A DNA stretch of 64,000 bases from Marine Group I thaumarchaeote SCGC AAA799-D11 (GCA_000746765.1 JOSY01000007.1:1-64000); one strand, 5' to 3'. Shown: positions 52,204-59,941, numbered from the stretch's first letter. The notes: a model not told the origin generated them from the letters alone. Made by a program: numbers and translations.

Positions 52204-52941
52204 GTGCCTACTACGGAAACAAATAATGAAAAAATAATTTTAGAAAAAGAAAATAAAAATGAAAAACAAGAAACTAAAACAGAAACAAAAAATAATTCAG
52301 AAAATGTTTTAGAAAATGAAGAACATGATAACCTTTCTGTAGAAGATATCGAACTTGGAAAACTATTGAATCAAATTAATCTTAAATGTGATTCTAGTAC
52401 TTTTGTTGACACAATTTCTTATTATGATGGTATGGGTCCTGCTCTTTACAGATTATGTCAATTCGATAATTCTTTGAAATTCTTTAATGAATCTCTAGTT
52501 GAAAGTCCTGACAATGTTGAGATTCTTGTCAACAAAGGTTCTACATTAGGAAAAGTTGGATATGTTACAGAAGCGATTGCATACTATGATCATGCTATTG
52601 CTCTTGATTCTAGTTATTTGCCTGCAAAAAATAACAAGGCAAATGCCTTAGCAAATCTTGGAAACCTTGATGATGCTATTTTGCTTTACAATGAAATTCT
52701 AGATGAGAATCCAAATTACTATACTGCAAGAACAAATCTTAATACTGCACTATCTCTAAAATCAGAAACCTTTGAAATTCCTAAAGTAATCAATACGCCA
52801 GAACCTGAAATTGAAACTTTGTCAACTGAAAAAACTTTACATGAAAAAACAATTCCAGCAGAAAATAAAAACGAAAAACAAACTAATTTTTTTGAAGAAT
52901 TAACTCGTGTATTTTCTTCTTTGTTTGGTTTTAATGAGTAA
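52204..52941 (+). CDS. TPR-containing C-terminal part of the frameshifted secreted gene
   Basis: The track starts this at GTG 52204, but the open frame runs back through the TTQTED repeats, so it is more likely the C-terminal half of the 51402 gene. After a charged Lys/Glu/Asn linker, residues about 85-185 hold TPR units (LVNKGSTLGKVGYVTEAIAYYDHAIALDSSYLPAKNNKANALANLGNLDDAILLYNEILDENPNYYTA). It has no signal peptide of its own, which supports the joined model. TPRs would mediate protein contacts at the cell surface. Confidence 0.7.
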   Translation: MPTTETNNEKIILEKENKNEKQETKTETKNNSENVLENEEHDNLSVEDIELGKLLNQINLKCDSSTFVDTISYYDGMGPALYRLCQFDNSLKFFNESLVESPDNVEILVNKGSTLGKVGYVTEAIAYYDHAIALDSSYLPAKNNKANALANLGNLDDAILLYNEILDENPNYYTARTNLNTALSLKSETFEIPKVINTPEPEIETLSTEKTLHEKTIPAENKNEKQTNFFEELTRVFSSLFGFNE

Positions 52942-52976
52942 TCTTTCTTTTTTGTGTGCGTAATTTTTCCATAAAC

Positions 52977-52984
52977 CTATAAAG
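52977..52984 (+). promoter_or_regulatory. TATA box of the L30e-nusA-S12-S7 operon
   Basis: CCTATAAA lies about 35 nt before ATG 53016, predicting a leader of about ten bases. The track's start at 52992 would lie upstream of the predicted transcript start. Confidence 0.5.
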
Positions 52985-53015
52985 CCCTGTTGTGACGATG
53001 CTCATAAGGAAAAAC

Positions 53016-53339
53016 ATGAGTAAGATACTTGAAAAATCTTTAAAGGATGCCCATAAAGAAGGAAAGCTCACCATGGGTACTAAACAAGTTTTAAACTCTG
53101 TAAAAAATTCCAAGCTAATTGTATTGTCTCAATCTGTTGAGAAAGAAATGATTGAGCAAATTGAATCAGATGCAAAAAAAGAAAAAATACCTTTAGTGAA
53201 CTTCCAAGGAACTTCAGTCGCATTGGGTAGATTATGTGGCTTACAATTTAGAATTTCAACAATTTCATTCACATCAATCGATGATGCAAACATCAAATCA
53301 ATTTTAAAAGATACAGAAGCTGAGGAAAAAAATGATTAG
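53016..53339 (+). CDS. rpl30e: 50S ribosomal protein L30e
   Basis: About 107 aa from MSKILEKSLKDAHKEGKLTMGTKQVLNSVKNSKLIVLSQS, an L7Ae/L30e-fold protein. EQIESDAKKEKIPLVNFQGTSVALGRLCGLQFRISTISF matches L30e rather than L7Ae. It binds rRNA and is normally next to rpoA'' in archaea; here it is separated from rpoA by the envelope genes and a new promoter. Confidence 0.93.
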   Translation: MSKILEKSLKDAHKEGKLTMGTKQVLNSVKNSKLIVLSQSVEKEMIEQIESDAKKEKIPLVNFQGTSVALGRLCGLQFRISTISFTSIDDANIKSILKDTEAEEKND

Positions 53340-53393
53340 ATATACTATTGAAAGTTTAAATGAGACATTTTTTGTTTGGAGACATTAAGAATT

Positions 53394-53858
53394 ATGACAC
53401 AATCAATCAAACTAACAACGGATCAAATGCGTATGATGTCTTTGTTCCAAAATGTTACTGGTGCAACAGCACGTGATTGTGTAGAAGATGAAAAACAAGA
53501 TAGGGTAATTTTTGTAGTCAACACAGGAAAGATGGGTCTTGCAATTGGCAAGGGTGGAATGCATATCAAATCCTTACAAAACATTGTAAAAAGAAATGTT
53601 GAACTCGTAGAATTTGATGAGGATCCAGCAAAATTTCTGTCTAATTTGCTTAATTCTAAACTAGTTTCTGAAGTAAAAATAAATACACGGGCAGATGGGA
53701 CAAAACAGGCAATCGTTATGGTAGACCCAAGAAAGAAAGGAATTGTTGTAGGCAGAGAAGGCCGTAATGCTGAGAAGGCAAGAATGCTTGCAAAACGATA
53801 TTTTGATATTACTAGTGTCTTGATTAACAGTCCTGAAAGACAAACTATGGAGATGTAG
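53394..53858 (+). CDS. nusA: Archaeal NusA-like transcription factor
   Basis: About 154 aa from MTQSIKLTTDQMRMMSLFQN; the track starts six codons earlier at a TTG. Two KH domains with no S1 domain are visible: VIFVVNTGKMGLAIGKGGMHIKSLQ near 40-65 and AIVMVDPRKKGIVVGREGRNAEKARMLAKRYFDI near 110. Archaeal NusA binds RNA and probably aids termination or rRNA transcription. Usual neighbour of L30e and S12. Confidence 0.94.
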   Translation: MTQSIKLTTDQMRMMSLFQNVTGATARDCVEDEKQDRVIFVVNTGKMGLAIGKGGMHIKSLQNIVKRNVELVEFDEDPAKFLSNLLNSKLVSEVKINTRADGTKQAIVMVDPRKKGIVVGREGRNAEKARMLAKRYFDITSVLINSPERQTMEM

Positions 53859-53861
53859 AAA

Positions 53862-54299
53862 TTGAGAAAATCACCACTTGGATTATTTGCAGGTAGAGTT
53901 CTAACTACTAAAAAGAAGAGACAGAGATGGGCAATCTCAACTTACAAGAGAAGAGAATTAGGTATTGATAAGAAAGCAGACCCACTTGGTGGTGCTCCCC
54001 AAGCAAGAGGTATTGTTTTAGAAAAAGTTGGAGTTGCAGCAAAACAACCAAACTCTGCAATTAGAAAATGTGTTCGTGTCCAATTAATTAAAAATGGTAA
54101 AACAGTTACAGCATTCTTGCCAAGAGACGGTGCAATGAACTTTATTGATGAACACGATGAAGTTCACATTCAAGGAATGGGTGCAACTCAAGGTGGTGCA
54201 ATGGGAGATATTCCTGGTGTTAGATTCAAAGTATTCAAAGTAAATGGTACTGCCCTTCATGAACTAGTAATTGGAAAGAAGGAGAAACCAAGGAGATAG
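53862..54299 (+). CDS. rpsL: 30S ribosomal protein S12
   Basis: A 145-aa archaeal uS12 with a TTG start ([14 protein letters not shown]), 3 nt after nusA. The conserved decoding-site loops are [52 protein letters not shown] and [18 protein letters not shown]. It sits at the decoding centre of the 30S subunit. Directly followed by S7. Confidence 0.96.
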   Translation: MRKSPLGLFAGRVLTTKKKRQRWAISTYKRRELGIDKKADPLGGAPQARGIVLEKVGVAAKQPNSAIRKCVRVQLIKNGKTVTAFLPRDGAMNFIDEHDEVHIQGMGATQGGAMGDIPGVRFKVFKVNGTALHELVIGKKEKPRR

Positions 54300-54301
54300 A
54301 A

Positions 54302-54901
54302 ATGGCACAAACAAAAAACTTGTTACTATTTAGAAAATGGGATTTATCTGATATTGAAGTTAAAGACCCAGGTCTTAAAACCGCAATTTCTCTAAGAAAA
54401 CAAATCTTACCATACACATTTGGTCGTTCTGCACTCAAAAGATTCAACAAAGCAGATGTTAACATTGTTGAAAGACTAATCAACAAGACAATGCATTTTG
54501 GTAAAAAATATGCAAAGAACACTGGCAGAATGACTGGAAAGAAAACCAAAGTTCTCAATACAGTTAGAACAGCATTTACAATTATCGAACTTAAAACTGG
54601 CAAAAACCCAGTAGAGGTACTAGTTAGAGCAGTTGAGAATTCAGCTCCTAATGAGGATACAACTAGAATTGTTTATGGCGGTACTGTTTATCATGTATCT
54701 GTTGATGTTGCACCAATCAGAAGAGTTGACTTGGCTTTGAGATTCATTGCTGATGCAATCAAAGAATCAACATTCTCCAATCCAAAACCTATCGAAGAAC
54801 ACATGGCAGAACAACTAATCTTGGCTGCAGATAACGATCCTAACGCTCCTTCTGTAAAGAAGAAAAATGAGTTAGAAAGAATAGCACAAGCATCAAGATA
54901 G
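54302..54901 (+). CDS. rpsG: 30S ribosomal protein S7
   Basis: A 199-aa archaeal uS7: LLLFRKWDLSDIEVKDPGLKTAISLRKQILPYTFGRSALKRFNKADVNIVERLINKTMHFGKKYAKNTGRMTGKK and TRRVDLALRFIADAIKESTF-type core, ending KKKNELERIAQASR. ATG start 2 nt after the S12 stop. In many archaea EF-1 alpha follows; here a tRNA gene on the other strand follows instead. Confidence 0.96.
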   Translation: MAQTKNLLLFRKWDLSDIEVKDPGLKTAISLRKQILPYTFGRSALKRFNKADVNIVERLINKTMHFGKKYAKNTGRMTGKKTKVLNTVRTAFTIIELKTGKNPVEVLVRAVENSAPNEDTTRIVYGGTVYHVSVDVAPIRRVDLALRFIADAIKESTFSNPKPIEEHMAEQLILAADNDPNAPSVKKKNELERIAQASR

Positions 54902-54922
54902 AACTTTTAGAAATTATTCCAG

Positions 54923-55013
54923 TAGCCCGAGGCAGATTCGAACTGCCGTCTCCGCCTATATCCACTTTGTGAGATCCAGAGGGCAGAATCCTTGACCGCT
55001 AGACTATCGGGCT
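54923..55013 (-). tRNA. tRNA-Gln (CTG) with an 18-nt intron
   Basis: Acceptor AGCCCGA pairs with TCGGGCT (A1-U72, as in other archaeal tRNA-Gln), discriminator A. The D stem is GTCT/GGAT. The anticodon stem CTGCC/GGCGG encloses CTCTGG, an insert and A; with C32 and U33 placed, the anticodon is CTG. The T arm is GGCAG-TTCGAAT-CTGCC. Removing 54958-54975 between positions 37 and 38 restores a 7-nt loop. The total of 91 nt gives a 73-nt mature tRNA. The bulge-helix-bulge is short and partly wobble-paired, so exact cut sites are approximate. Confidence 0.88.
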
Positions 55014-55059
55014 ACTTGAAAGAAATTTTGAATGTTTAGAATATAATCATTTGTTGTAA

Positions 55060-55377
55060 TTACTTTAGTCTGACTTCTCTAATTGCAGTTGCATAATCGC
55101 ACTCTGCTCTTAGTCTCATGTAAGGAATTAACTTGTAGTGAATGGAGTAAAGTGTTCCTTCTTTGAGTATGATTCCTTTTTGTTGTAATGATGCTAGCCC
55201 TCTTGATGGGACATTAATGGACAGATTATACTGTTGACAAATCTTGTCACGTTTATCTTGAAATTGTTTTAAAGTAAATGCAACATCGTTTAGTTCTAAA
55301 ATTAAAGGCCAAATTATTTCTGACCAGACAAATCTTCTATTTTCTGTAGCTGAAGCATATTTGCCTTTTTCACTCAA
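55060..55377 (-). CDS. Conserved hypothetical, possible winged-helix protein
   Basis: About 105 aa from MLSEKGKYASATENRRFVWSEIIWPLILELNDVAFTLKQFQDKRDKICQQYNL; the track adds six hydrophobic codons. The helices followed by PSRGLASLQQKGIILKEGTLYSIHYKLIP look like a recognition helix and wing, so DNA binding is possible. I do not know the family. It is divergent from the Cys-cluster gene, with about 35 bp between the starts. Confidence 0.62.
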   Translation of the reverse strand: MSEKGKYASATENRRFVWSEIIWPLILELNDVAFTLKQFQDKRDKICQQYNLSINVPSRGLASLQQKGIILKEGTLYSIHYKLIPYMRLRAECDYATAIREVRLK

Positions 55378-55411
55378 CATTAATAACATCTGCAAATGAT
55401 GTTATAACTTA

Positions 55412-56116
55412 TTGTCCCAAAAGGAGATAGAAGAGTCACTAGATTTACTACAAAAAGATTGGGATGTTGACCCTGTACTTCGAAACTTTATGCTAGGAAA
55501 AATTACTGATGTATCTGATAGGCCAATCAAAGTAAAAGACGTCGTGTTTCATGTACCTTATCTGAATTCTGAAAAAAAATTCATTTTATGGAAATGTTTC
55601 TGGCCTGATTGTCATAACTGCTGTGATAGACAAGGAAGACTCCCGCTGACTTCAGATGACTTGATTACAATTGGTAAGGGTCTGAAATATCAAAAGCCTT
55701 CAGAGTTTATCAAAAATGAAACTTTGACTGTCACTTATTCTGAACCAGGACCATCTGGACAGATGACTACAATGACTACAATTAATCTTAAAAGAAAAAC
55801 TGATGAAACTGAAGCTGATGATGGTACGCATATTTCCTGTAGATTTCTAAATGAAGAGGGAGGATGCTCTATGCATCCAGACAGACCTGGAGTATGTTAC
55901 TTGTATCCATTTTCTAGCTGGCTTGAAAATGAGAAAGGAAAACCACGTGTTCATGCGACATACCAATTTACTGGTGATTGCCCTGGATTTTATTTGGCAG
56001 AAGACTTGGAACCAATGAAAGAAGAATTCAAGGAATACTCTAAGATAATTTATGATTACAACATGGCATCAAACAGAACAAACAGAGAAGGATTTGGCTC
56101 TGTTAGTTTTGGCTAG
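55412..56116 (+). CDS. YkgJ-type Cys-cluster (Zn/Fe-chelating) protein
   Basis: A 234-aa protein with a TTG start. The metal-binding set CFWPDCHNCCDRQGRLPLTSDDL near 65-88, together with CRFLNEEGGCSMHPDRPGVCYLYPF near 145-170, matches the YkgJ/UPF0153 CxxxxCxxCC..C..C..C arrangement. Such proteins bind Zn or Fe-S and have been linked to metal-dependent modification, but the activity here is unknown. Regulation may be shared with the divergent 55377 gene. Confidence 0.85.
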   Translation: MSQKEIEESLDLLQKDWDVDPVLRNFMLGKITDVSDRPIKVKDVVFHVPYLNSEKKFILWKCFWPDCHNCCDRQGRLPLTSDDLITIGKGLKYQKPSEFIKNETLTVTYSEPGPSGQMTTMTTINLKRKTDETEADDGTHISCRFLNEEGGCSMHPDRPGVCYLYPFSSWLENEKGKPRVHATYQFTGDCPGFYLAEDLEPMKEEFKEYSKIIYDYNMASNRTNREGFGSVSFG

Positions 56117-56178
56117 AACTCAATTCATCAAAATAATTTCACATCCGTTTGTAAATGAAAAATTTTAGATTCTATTTC

Positions 56179-56265
56179 ATGTCAACTAATTGGTGTGCAA
56201 AATGCAGAAACCATACACAATCTGATGGACATTGTCATTGCTCAGTTTGTGGTGATGAATTTTAG
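56179..56265 (+). CDS. 28-aa zinc-ribbon microprotein
   Basis: Not in the ORF track. MSTNWCAKCRNHTQSDGHCH followed by CSVCGDEF gives two CxxC pairs plus His, a complete zinc-knuckle pattern. An in-frame ATG at 56155 would add eight residues (MKNFRFYF). It lies between the Cys-cluster protein and the convergent oxidoreductase; the CxxC spacing in an otherwise non-coding gap makes chance unlikely. Function unknown. Confidence 0.58.
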   Translation: MSTNWCAKCRNHTQSDGHCHCSVCGDEF

Positions 56266-56271
56266 ATAGAT

Positions 56272-57285
56272 TTAGGCTTTGGCCACTTTCATCAAATCAG
56301 CAATCTTGATGTCCATTCCAAATCTATCTTCATTCTTTTTCATGTAACGAAAGATAGCAAGAAAATCAGGTAATGATTTGAAGAAATTGAAATCTTTTTT
56401 GATTTTTGCTCTAACAAAATTGAAAACTTTGGCATAAACTTTGTAGTGTTCTTCAACTGCCTTTTCATATGCTTTGAAATCATTCATGTTTTCCAAGAAA
56501 AGCTCAACACATTGCATTGATGGAATAATTCCTTCGCCTAACAACGCATAAACTGTACCAATTGATTCTCCAACACCCACTACTTTACCTGAATAGTATG
56601 GCTTGCATCTGTCAGGAGTTGCTAATCTAATTGGCCTGCCTTTAGTTTTTAGAACTTTACCTCCGTGCTTCTTCAAGAAATCATCAGTTGCTTTGATGTG
56701 ATTCTTGTTGTAATCTCCTGCACCAATGTGTGCCCATTTTTCTCCTAGTGGGAAATACCAGAAATATCCTGACATTCCGGGAAATGGTTCAATGTAAAAG
56801 TCATCATATGGAACTCCATTTTCATATTCTACTTTGTATTCGTATGTAGGCAAAAAGAAATCTTCTTTGAGTTTTGGCAAGTATACTCTATGAAATCCAG
56901 TACAGTCCACTATCATGTCATACTCTTTTTCTAACTCTTCAAGTGATGGTGGTTTGCCATAGATAATTTTAGAATCTTTAATGAAATCTTTGATTAGACC
57001 AATCTTGTCATAAGTACACAATCCGTGTAACCCAATGTCAAACTTTACGTCATTGTTCATCTTGACATGCATGTTTTTTCCGTCATGAATTAGAAAGTCG
57101 TTAAAATCTCTGCCAGTTTTTTTACAGTATTCTGTAAGAATCGGTTTGATTGTGCCCCAAGCACAAATAGAATCATGTCTCTCCTTTGGGTTTAACTCGT
57201 ATCCTGTTACATCATGTTCAGAGTCTTTTAGTCTGGCCATAAGATAGGAACCTGCTACTCCCATCCCCATTACTGCAATCTTCAA
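56272..57285 (-). CDS. FAD-dependent oxidoreductase of the geranylgeranyl reductase type
   Basis: A 337-aa flavoprotein with the Rossmann loop MKIAVMGMGVAGSYLMARL at the N-terminus, IVDCTGFHRVYLP near 127, SGYFWYFPLGEKWAHIGAGDYN near 177-198 (the YWWVFP-like hydrophobic substrate motif of geranylgeranyl reductases) and VVGVGESIGTVYALLGEGI near 232. Relatives saturate the isoprenoid chains of archaeal lipids. Several paralogues occur per archaeon, so the exact substrate is open. TTG start. Confidence 0.82.
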   Translation of the reverse strand: MKIAVMGMGVAGSYLMARLKDSEHDVTGYELNPKERHDSICAWGTIKPILTEYCKKTGRDFNDFLIHDGKNMHVKMNNDVKFDIGLHGLCTYDKIGLIKDFIKDSKIIYGKPPSLEELEKEYDMIVDCTGFHRVYLPKLKEDFFLPTYEYKVEYENGVPYDDFYIEPFPGMSGYFWYFPLGEKWAHIGAGDYNKNHIKATDDFLKKHGGKVLKTKGRPIRLATPDRCKPYYSGKVVGVGESIGTVYALLGEGIIPSMQCVELFLENMNDFKAYEKAVEEHYKVYAKVFNFVRAKIKKDFNFFKSLPDFLAIFRYMKKNEDRFGMDIKIADLMKVAKA

Positions 57286-57402
57286 GATATTTTGTGAATC
57301 TCTGGGGTGTAATAAATAGACTATCTGAATTTGTTAGATACGATTACCACTAGTAGAAATCATTAGCATCGGTTAAATATCAAATTCACATAATCTGTTT
57401 AA

Positions 57403-57550
57403 GAAAAGACAAGTCTGTCGTCTGAAAACAATCGTTTCAGGCCTTAAGATGAAATCACTGTCATCAGAGGACAACCGTTTCTGATCTTAAGTGGTAAGAG
57501 ATGTCATCAAGACGCTTTTGGTCTTGGTCTTAATCTCGATTGTCTTTTCG
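57403..57550 (+). ncRNA. Candidate structured RNA: three tandem 43-nt hairpin units
   Basis: Three units start at 57417, 57460 and 57503, each GTCRT then a 6-bp stem, a 7-nt loop, the return stem, two bases and CTTAA. Stems are CTGAAA/TTTCAG, CAGAGG/TTTCTG (two G-U) and CAAGAC/GTCTTG. Stem positions change together between units, as expected if RNA pairing is selected. A TATA-like TTAAATATC (57373-57381) about 26 nt before 57403 and a T-rich end near 57545 suggest a transcript. No open frame fits. Strand is inferred from these flanks; the hairpins alone do not fix it. Confidence 0.5.
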
Positions 57551-57585
57551 TTTAATTTATTTTAGATTAATTTTGGATTCATTTC

Positions 57586-58188
57586 ATGGATGTTTTTGAA
57601 GCAGTATCAACACGACGTGCAATCAAAAAGTTTGATCCTAATCACAAGATGAGTCCTGAAGAAGTTAAAAAACTCATGGAACATGTGATATTGTCTCCTA
57701 CAAGTTACAACCAACAAAACTGGAGATTTATTTATGTCACTGATCAGGATGTAAAAGAGAAAGTTTCTGAAGCTGCACGTGGACAAGCTCAACCAAAAGA
57801 TGGTTCTTTGGTTGTTGTTTTGTGTGGTGATATGACTGCTTGGAAGACTGAGCCATTACGTTATTGGAAGAATCACCCAACAGAAAAACAAGAAATGGTA
57901 AAAGCAAGCCTTGAGAGAAAATATTCTACTGATACACAAGCACAAAGAGATGAAGCAATTCGTTCTTGTGGTATGGCAGCTCAAACAATAATGCTTGCAG
58001 CCCGTGACATGGGACTTGATTCATGTCCAATGGTTGGTTTTGAGTATGATGAATTGGCCAAAGTAATCAATCTGCCAGAGAACCATCTCATTGTAATGAT
58101 GGTTGTAGTTGGTAAAAAAGCAGAAGATGCAGCACAACGTGGTGGTCAGTTGCCTCTTAATGAAGTAGCATTTGAGAATAAATTCTAG
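57586..58188 (+). CDS. Nitroreductase family protein
   Basis: A 200-aa flavin-dependent nitroreductase-fold protein: the N-terminal STRRAIKKFDPNHKMSPEEVKKLMEHVILSPTSYNQQNWRFIYVTD is the FMN-binding signature and GMAAQTIMLAARDMGLDSCPMVGFEYDEL is the dimer/active-site helix. It reduces an unknown NAD(P)H-linked substrate. ATG start with its own AT-rich promoter (TTTAATTTATTTTA about 30 nt upstream), so it need not share a transcript with the hairpin region. Confidence 0.9.
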   Translation: MDVFEAVSTRRAIKKFDPNHKMSPEEVKKLMEHVILSPTSYNQQNWRFIYVTDQDVKEKVSEAARGQAQPKDGSLVVVLCGDMTAWKTEPLRYWKNHPTEKQEMVKASLERKYSTDTQAQRDEAIRSCGMAAQTIMLAARDMGLDSCPMVGFEYDELAKVINLPENHLIVMMVVVGKKAEDAAQRGGQLPLNEVAFENKF

Positions 58189-58215
58189 ATATTCTTAATT
58201 GAAAGAAACACCTTA

Positions 58216-59325
58216 GTGATATTATTGAGAGAAATTCTAATTGTTGTAATTGCATTTGTTTTACTAATTCCAACTCCTATCTTTGCACCATCTCATCCTG
58301 AATACATGGGACAACATCATCGCTCCTACATGGGAATGTGTGCACCTGGATTTGCTTCCCTTGATGGAATATGTGTTCTAGATGACAGATGTGGGCCTGG
58401 TGCATATGCAGGACGACTGTGTGTAATGGATGGTGTTATCAAAGAATACTTGCGACCACACCACCAAAAGTTTGCAGGAATTTCAGCTGAAAATGTAATC
58501 TGTCTTGAGGGAAAGCAGTTGATGTTCAAACATGACGCGACCCCAGCTTGTTTTAATGAGGCATCAGTTGAAAAGATGAAACATCGTGGATGGCATACTG
58601 AAAAACCGCCAATTGCATGTACAATGGAGTACAATCCCGTATGTGGAGTTGATGGAGTAACTTATGGTAACCTTTGTGGATTGAATGCCGAACACATGGC
58701 AATGAAGCATAGAGGTGAATGTTATGTTGAACCAAAGGAAAGTGAATTTAGAAACTATTCTACTTCTGGTAATTGTAAAGGATATGCTGAATGCCTATCA
58801 GGATATGTTACTAGAATAGTTGATGGTGATACAATTCATGTTGATGGAAAATCAATTAGATTTGCATTAGCATCAGCTCCTGAACTTGATGAGACAAATG
58901 GCATTGAGGCAAGAAATTTCATTCAGACAATATGTCCTGTTGATTCTTTTGTACTAGTTGATGAAGATGACAAGCAGACTGAGGGAAGTCATGGTAGAAT
59001 GCTTGGTACTGTATATTGTAATGGAGTATCACTTAATCAAGAACTATTAGATTCTGGATTGGGATATCTAAGTTCAGAGTTTTGTCAATCTTCAGAATTT
59101 GAGCATTATTCTTGGGCCCAAAAACACGGATGCCAACCCATTCCAGCATCTACACCTACACTAGATAATCAAAATGATTGTGATGTGTCATATCCAGACT
59201 TTTGTATTCCATCTCCGCCACCAGACTTGAATTGTGTAGATGTTGTGTACAAGAAATTCACCGTTCTACCACCTGATCCTCACAACTTTGATGGAGATAA
59301 TGATGGAATTGGCTGTGAATCCTAA
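58216..59325 (+). CDS. Secreted Kazal / nuclease-like / Excalibur protein
   Basis: A 369-aa protein with a GTG start and signal peptide (EILIVVIAFVLLIPTPIFA). Modules in order: Cys-rich segment with CAPGFASLDGICV; a Kazal domain (CTMEYNPVCGVDGVTYGNLCGLNAEHMAMKHRGEC, near 134-168); a staphylococcal-nuclease-like domain (GYVTRIVDGDTIHVDGKSIRFALASAPE, near 194-300), whose arginine and acidic residues look only partly conserved; and a C-terminal Excalibur Ca-binding motif (DPHNFDGDNDGIGCE). Probably an extracellular or surface protein. Whether the nuclease domain is active is uncertain. Confidence 0.83.
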   Translation: MILLREILIVVIAFVLLIPTPIFAPSHPEYMGQHHRSYMGMCAPGFASLDGICVLDDRCGPGAYAGRLCVMDGVIKEYLRPHHQKFAGISAENVICLEGKQLMFKHDATPACFNEASVEKMKHRGWHTEKPPIACTMEYNPVCGVDGVTYGNLCGLNAEHMAMKHRGECYVEPKESEFRNYSTSGNCKGYAECLSGYVTRIVDGDTIHVDGKSIRFALASAPELDETNGIEARNFIQTICPVDSFVLVDEDDKQTEGSHGRMLGTVYCNGVSLNQELLDSGLGYLSSEFCQSSEFEHYSWAQKHGCQPIPASTPTLDNQNDCDVSYPDFCIPSPPPDLNCVDVVYKKFTVLPPDPHNFDGDNDGIGCES

Positions 59326-59357
59326 ACCCTAAATTCTGTAATAAAATAAATTATTCA

Positions 59358-59465
59358 TTGAGTTACAGAACGGCAGTCTTTTCTAGAAAAGAACTTGGTA
59401 TTATTATTGGAGTATCATCAGTAGTATCTATTGCACTGTATGTGGCTTATGTCTCAGGACGATGA
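59358..59465 (+). CDS. 35-aa single-helix membrane microprotein
   Basis: Not in the ORF track. TTG start: MSYRTAVFSRKELGIIIGVS then SVVSIALYVAYVSGR. It has a basic N-terminus and one membrane helix. Its TGA overlaps the ATG of the next gene (ATGA), which strongly suggests translational coupling and argues that both are real. Function unknown. Confidence 0.6.
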   Translation: MSYRTAVFSRKELGIIIGVSSVVSIALYVAYVSGR

Positions 59466-59716
59466 GACCAATAGTTCCTTTATCCATTGTAGTTGTAGTT
59501 GCAATAATTGTTGGAATAATGGGTACCTCAAACTATGACATCTATGTTACAGAACGTGATCAGAGAAACCTGCAGCTTGCAGTAGATGATTGCAAGAAAT
59601 TATTCCCACAAGGAATGGACCAAGAAGAATGTATCACAAAATCCCTTGATGTCTTTGGGACAGACTATCAAAAAGAACAATGGAATCAAAGAGACATTTA
59701 TTCCATAAACCCTTAA
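59462..59716 (+). CDS. Small membrane-anchored protein
   Basis: An 84-aa protein with an N-terminal helix (IVPLSIVVVVAIIVGIMG) and an outward-facing helical tail containing two cysteines (VDDCKKLFPQGMDQEECITKSLDVFG), which could form a disulfide. Coupled to the 35-aa gene upstream by ATGA, so the two may form a membrane pair. No family recognised. Confidence 0.68.
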   Translation: MRPIVPLSIVVVVAIIVGIMGTSNYDIYVTERDQRNLQLAVDDCKKLFPQGMDQEECITKSLDVFGTDYQKEQWNQRDIYSINP

Positions 59717-59743
59717 TTTGATAATTAACTCAATCCTGATAAC

Positions 59744-59941
59744 TTGTCTTTTGAAAAAGATGTTGCAGCACTACAAGAGGCATTGAGTGATACTGATTCT
59801 CGAATCAAAAAGTTAGAAGAGCACAAAGAATCAGAAAGTAAAAAACCTGATTCCGATTCAGAAACTCTGCGTAGATTAGAAAAAAACCTAGAGAGTCTGC
59901 GCAAAAAACGCGCTCTAATTCTATCTGAACTAGAATCTTAA
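59744..59941 (+). CDS. Short coiled-coil protein
   Basis: A 65-aa protein with a TTG start (MSFEKDVAALQEALSDTDSRIKKLEEHKESESKKPDSDSETLRRLEKNLESLRKKRALILSELE). Heptad-like Leu spacing predicts two antiparallel helices joined by a Ser/Asp/Pro linker. No family recognised. It lies in the microgene island. Confidence 0.65.
   Translation: MSFEKDVAALQEALSDTDSRIKKLEEHKESESKKPDSDSETLRRLEKNLESLRKKRALILSELES

Noticed and set aside
52204-52941. TPR gene as an independent cytoplasmic protein
   Set aside because: The open frame extends back through the repeats into the upstream gene, and no promoter precedes the GTG at 52204.
54923-55013. tRNA-Glu reading of the intron-containing tRNA (anticodon CTC)
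   Set aside because: It would place C at position 33; CTG keeps U33, and the A1-U72 pair fits Gln.
57417-57541. 43-bp repeats as a CRISPR array
   Set aside because: The units diverge throughout and have no unique spacers between identical repeats; conserved parts are paired stems, not a direct repeat.
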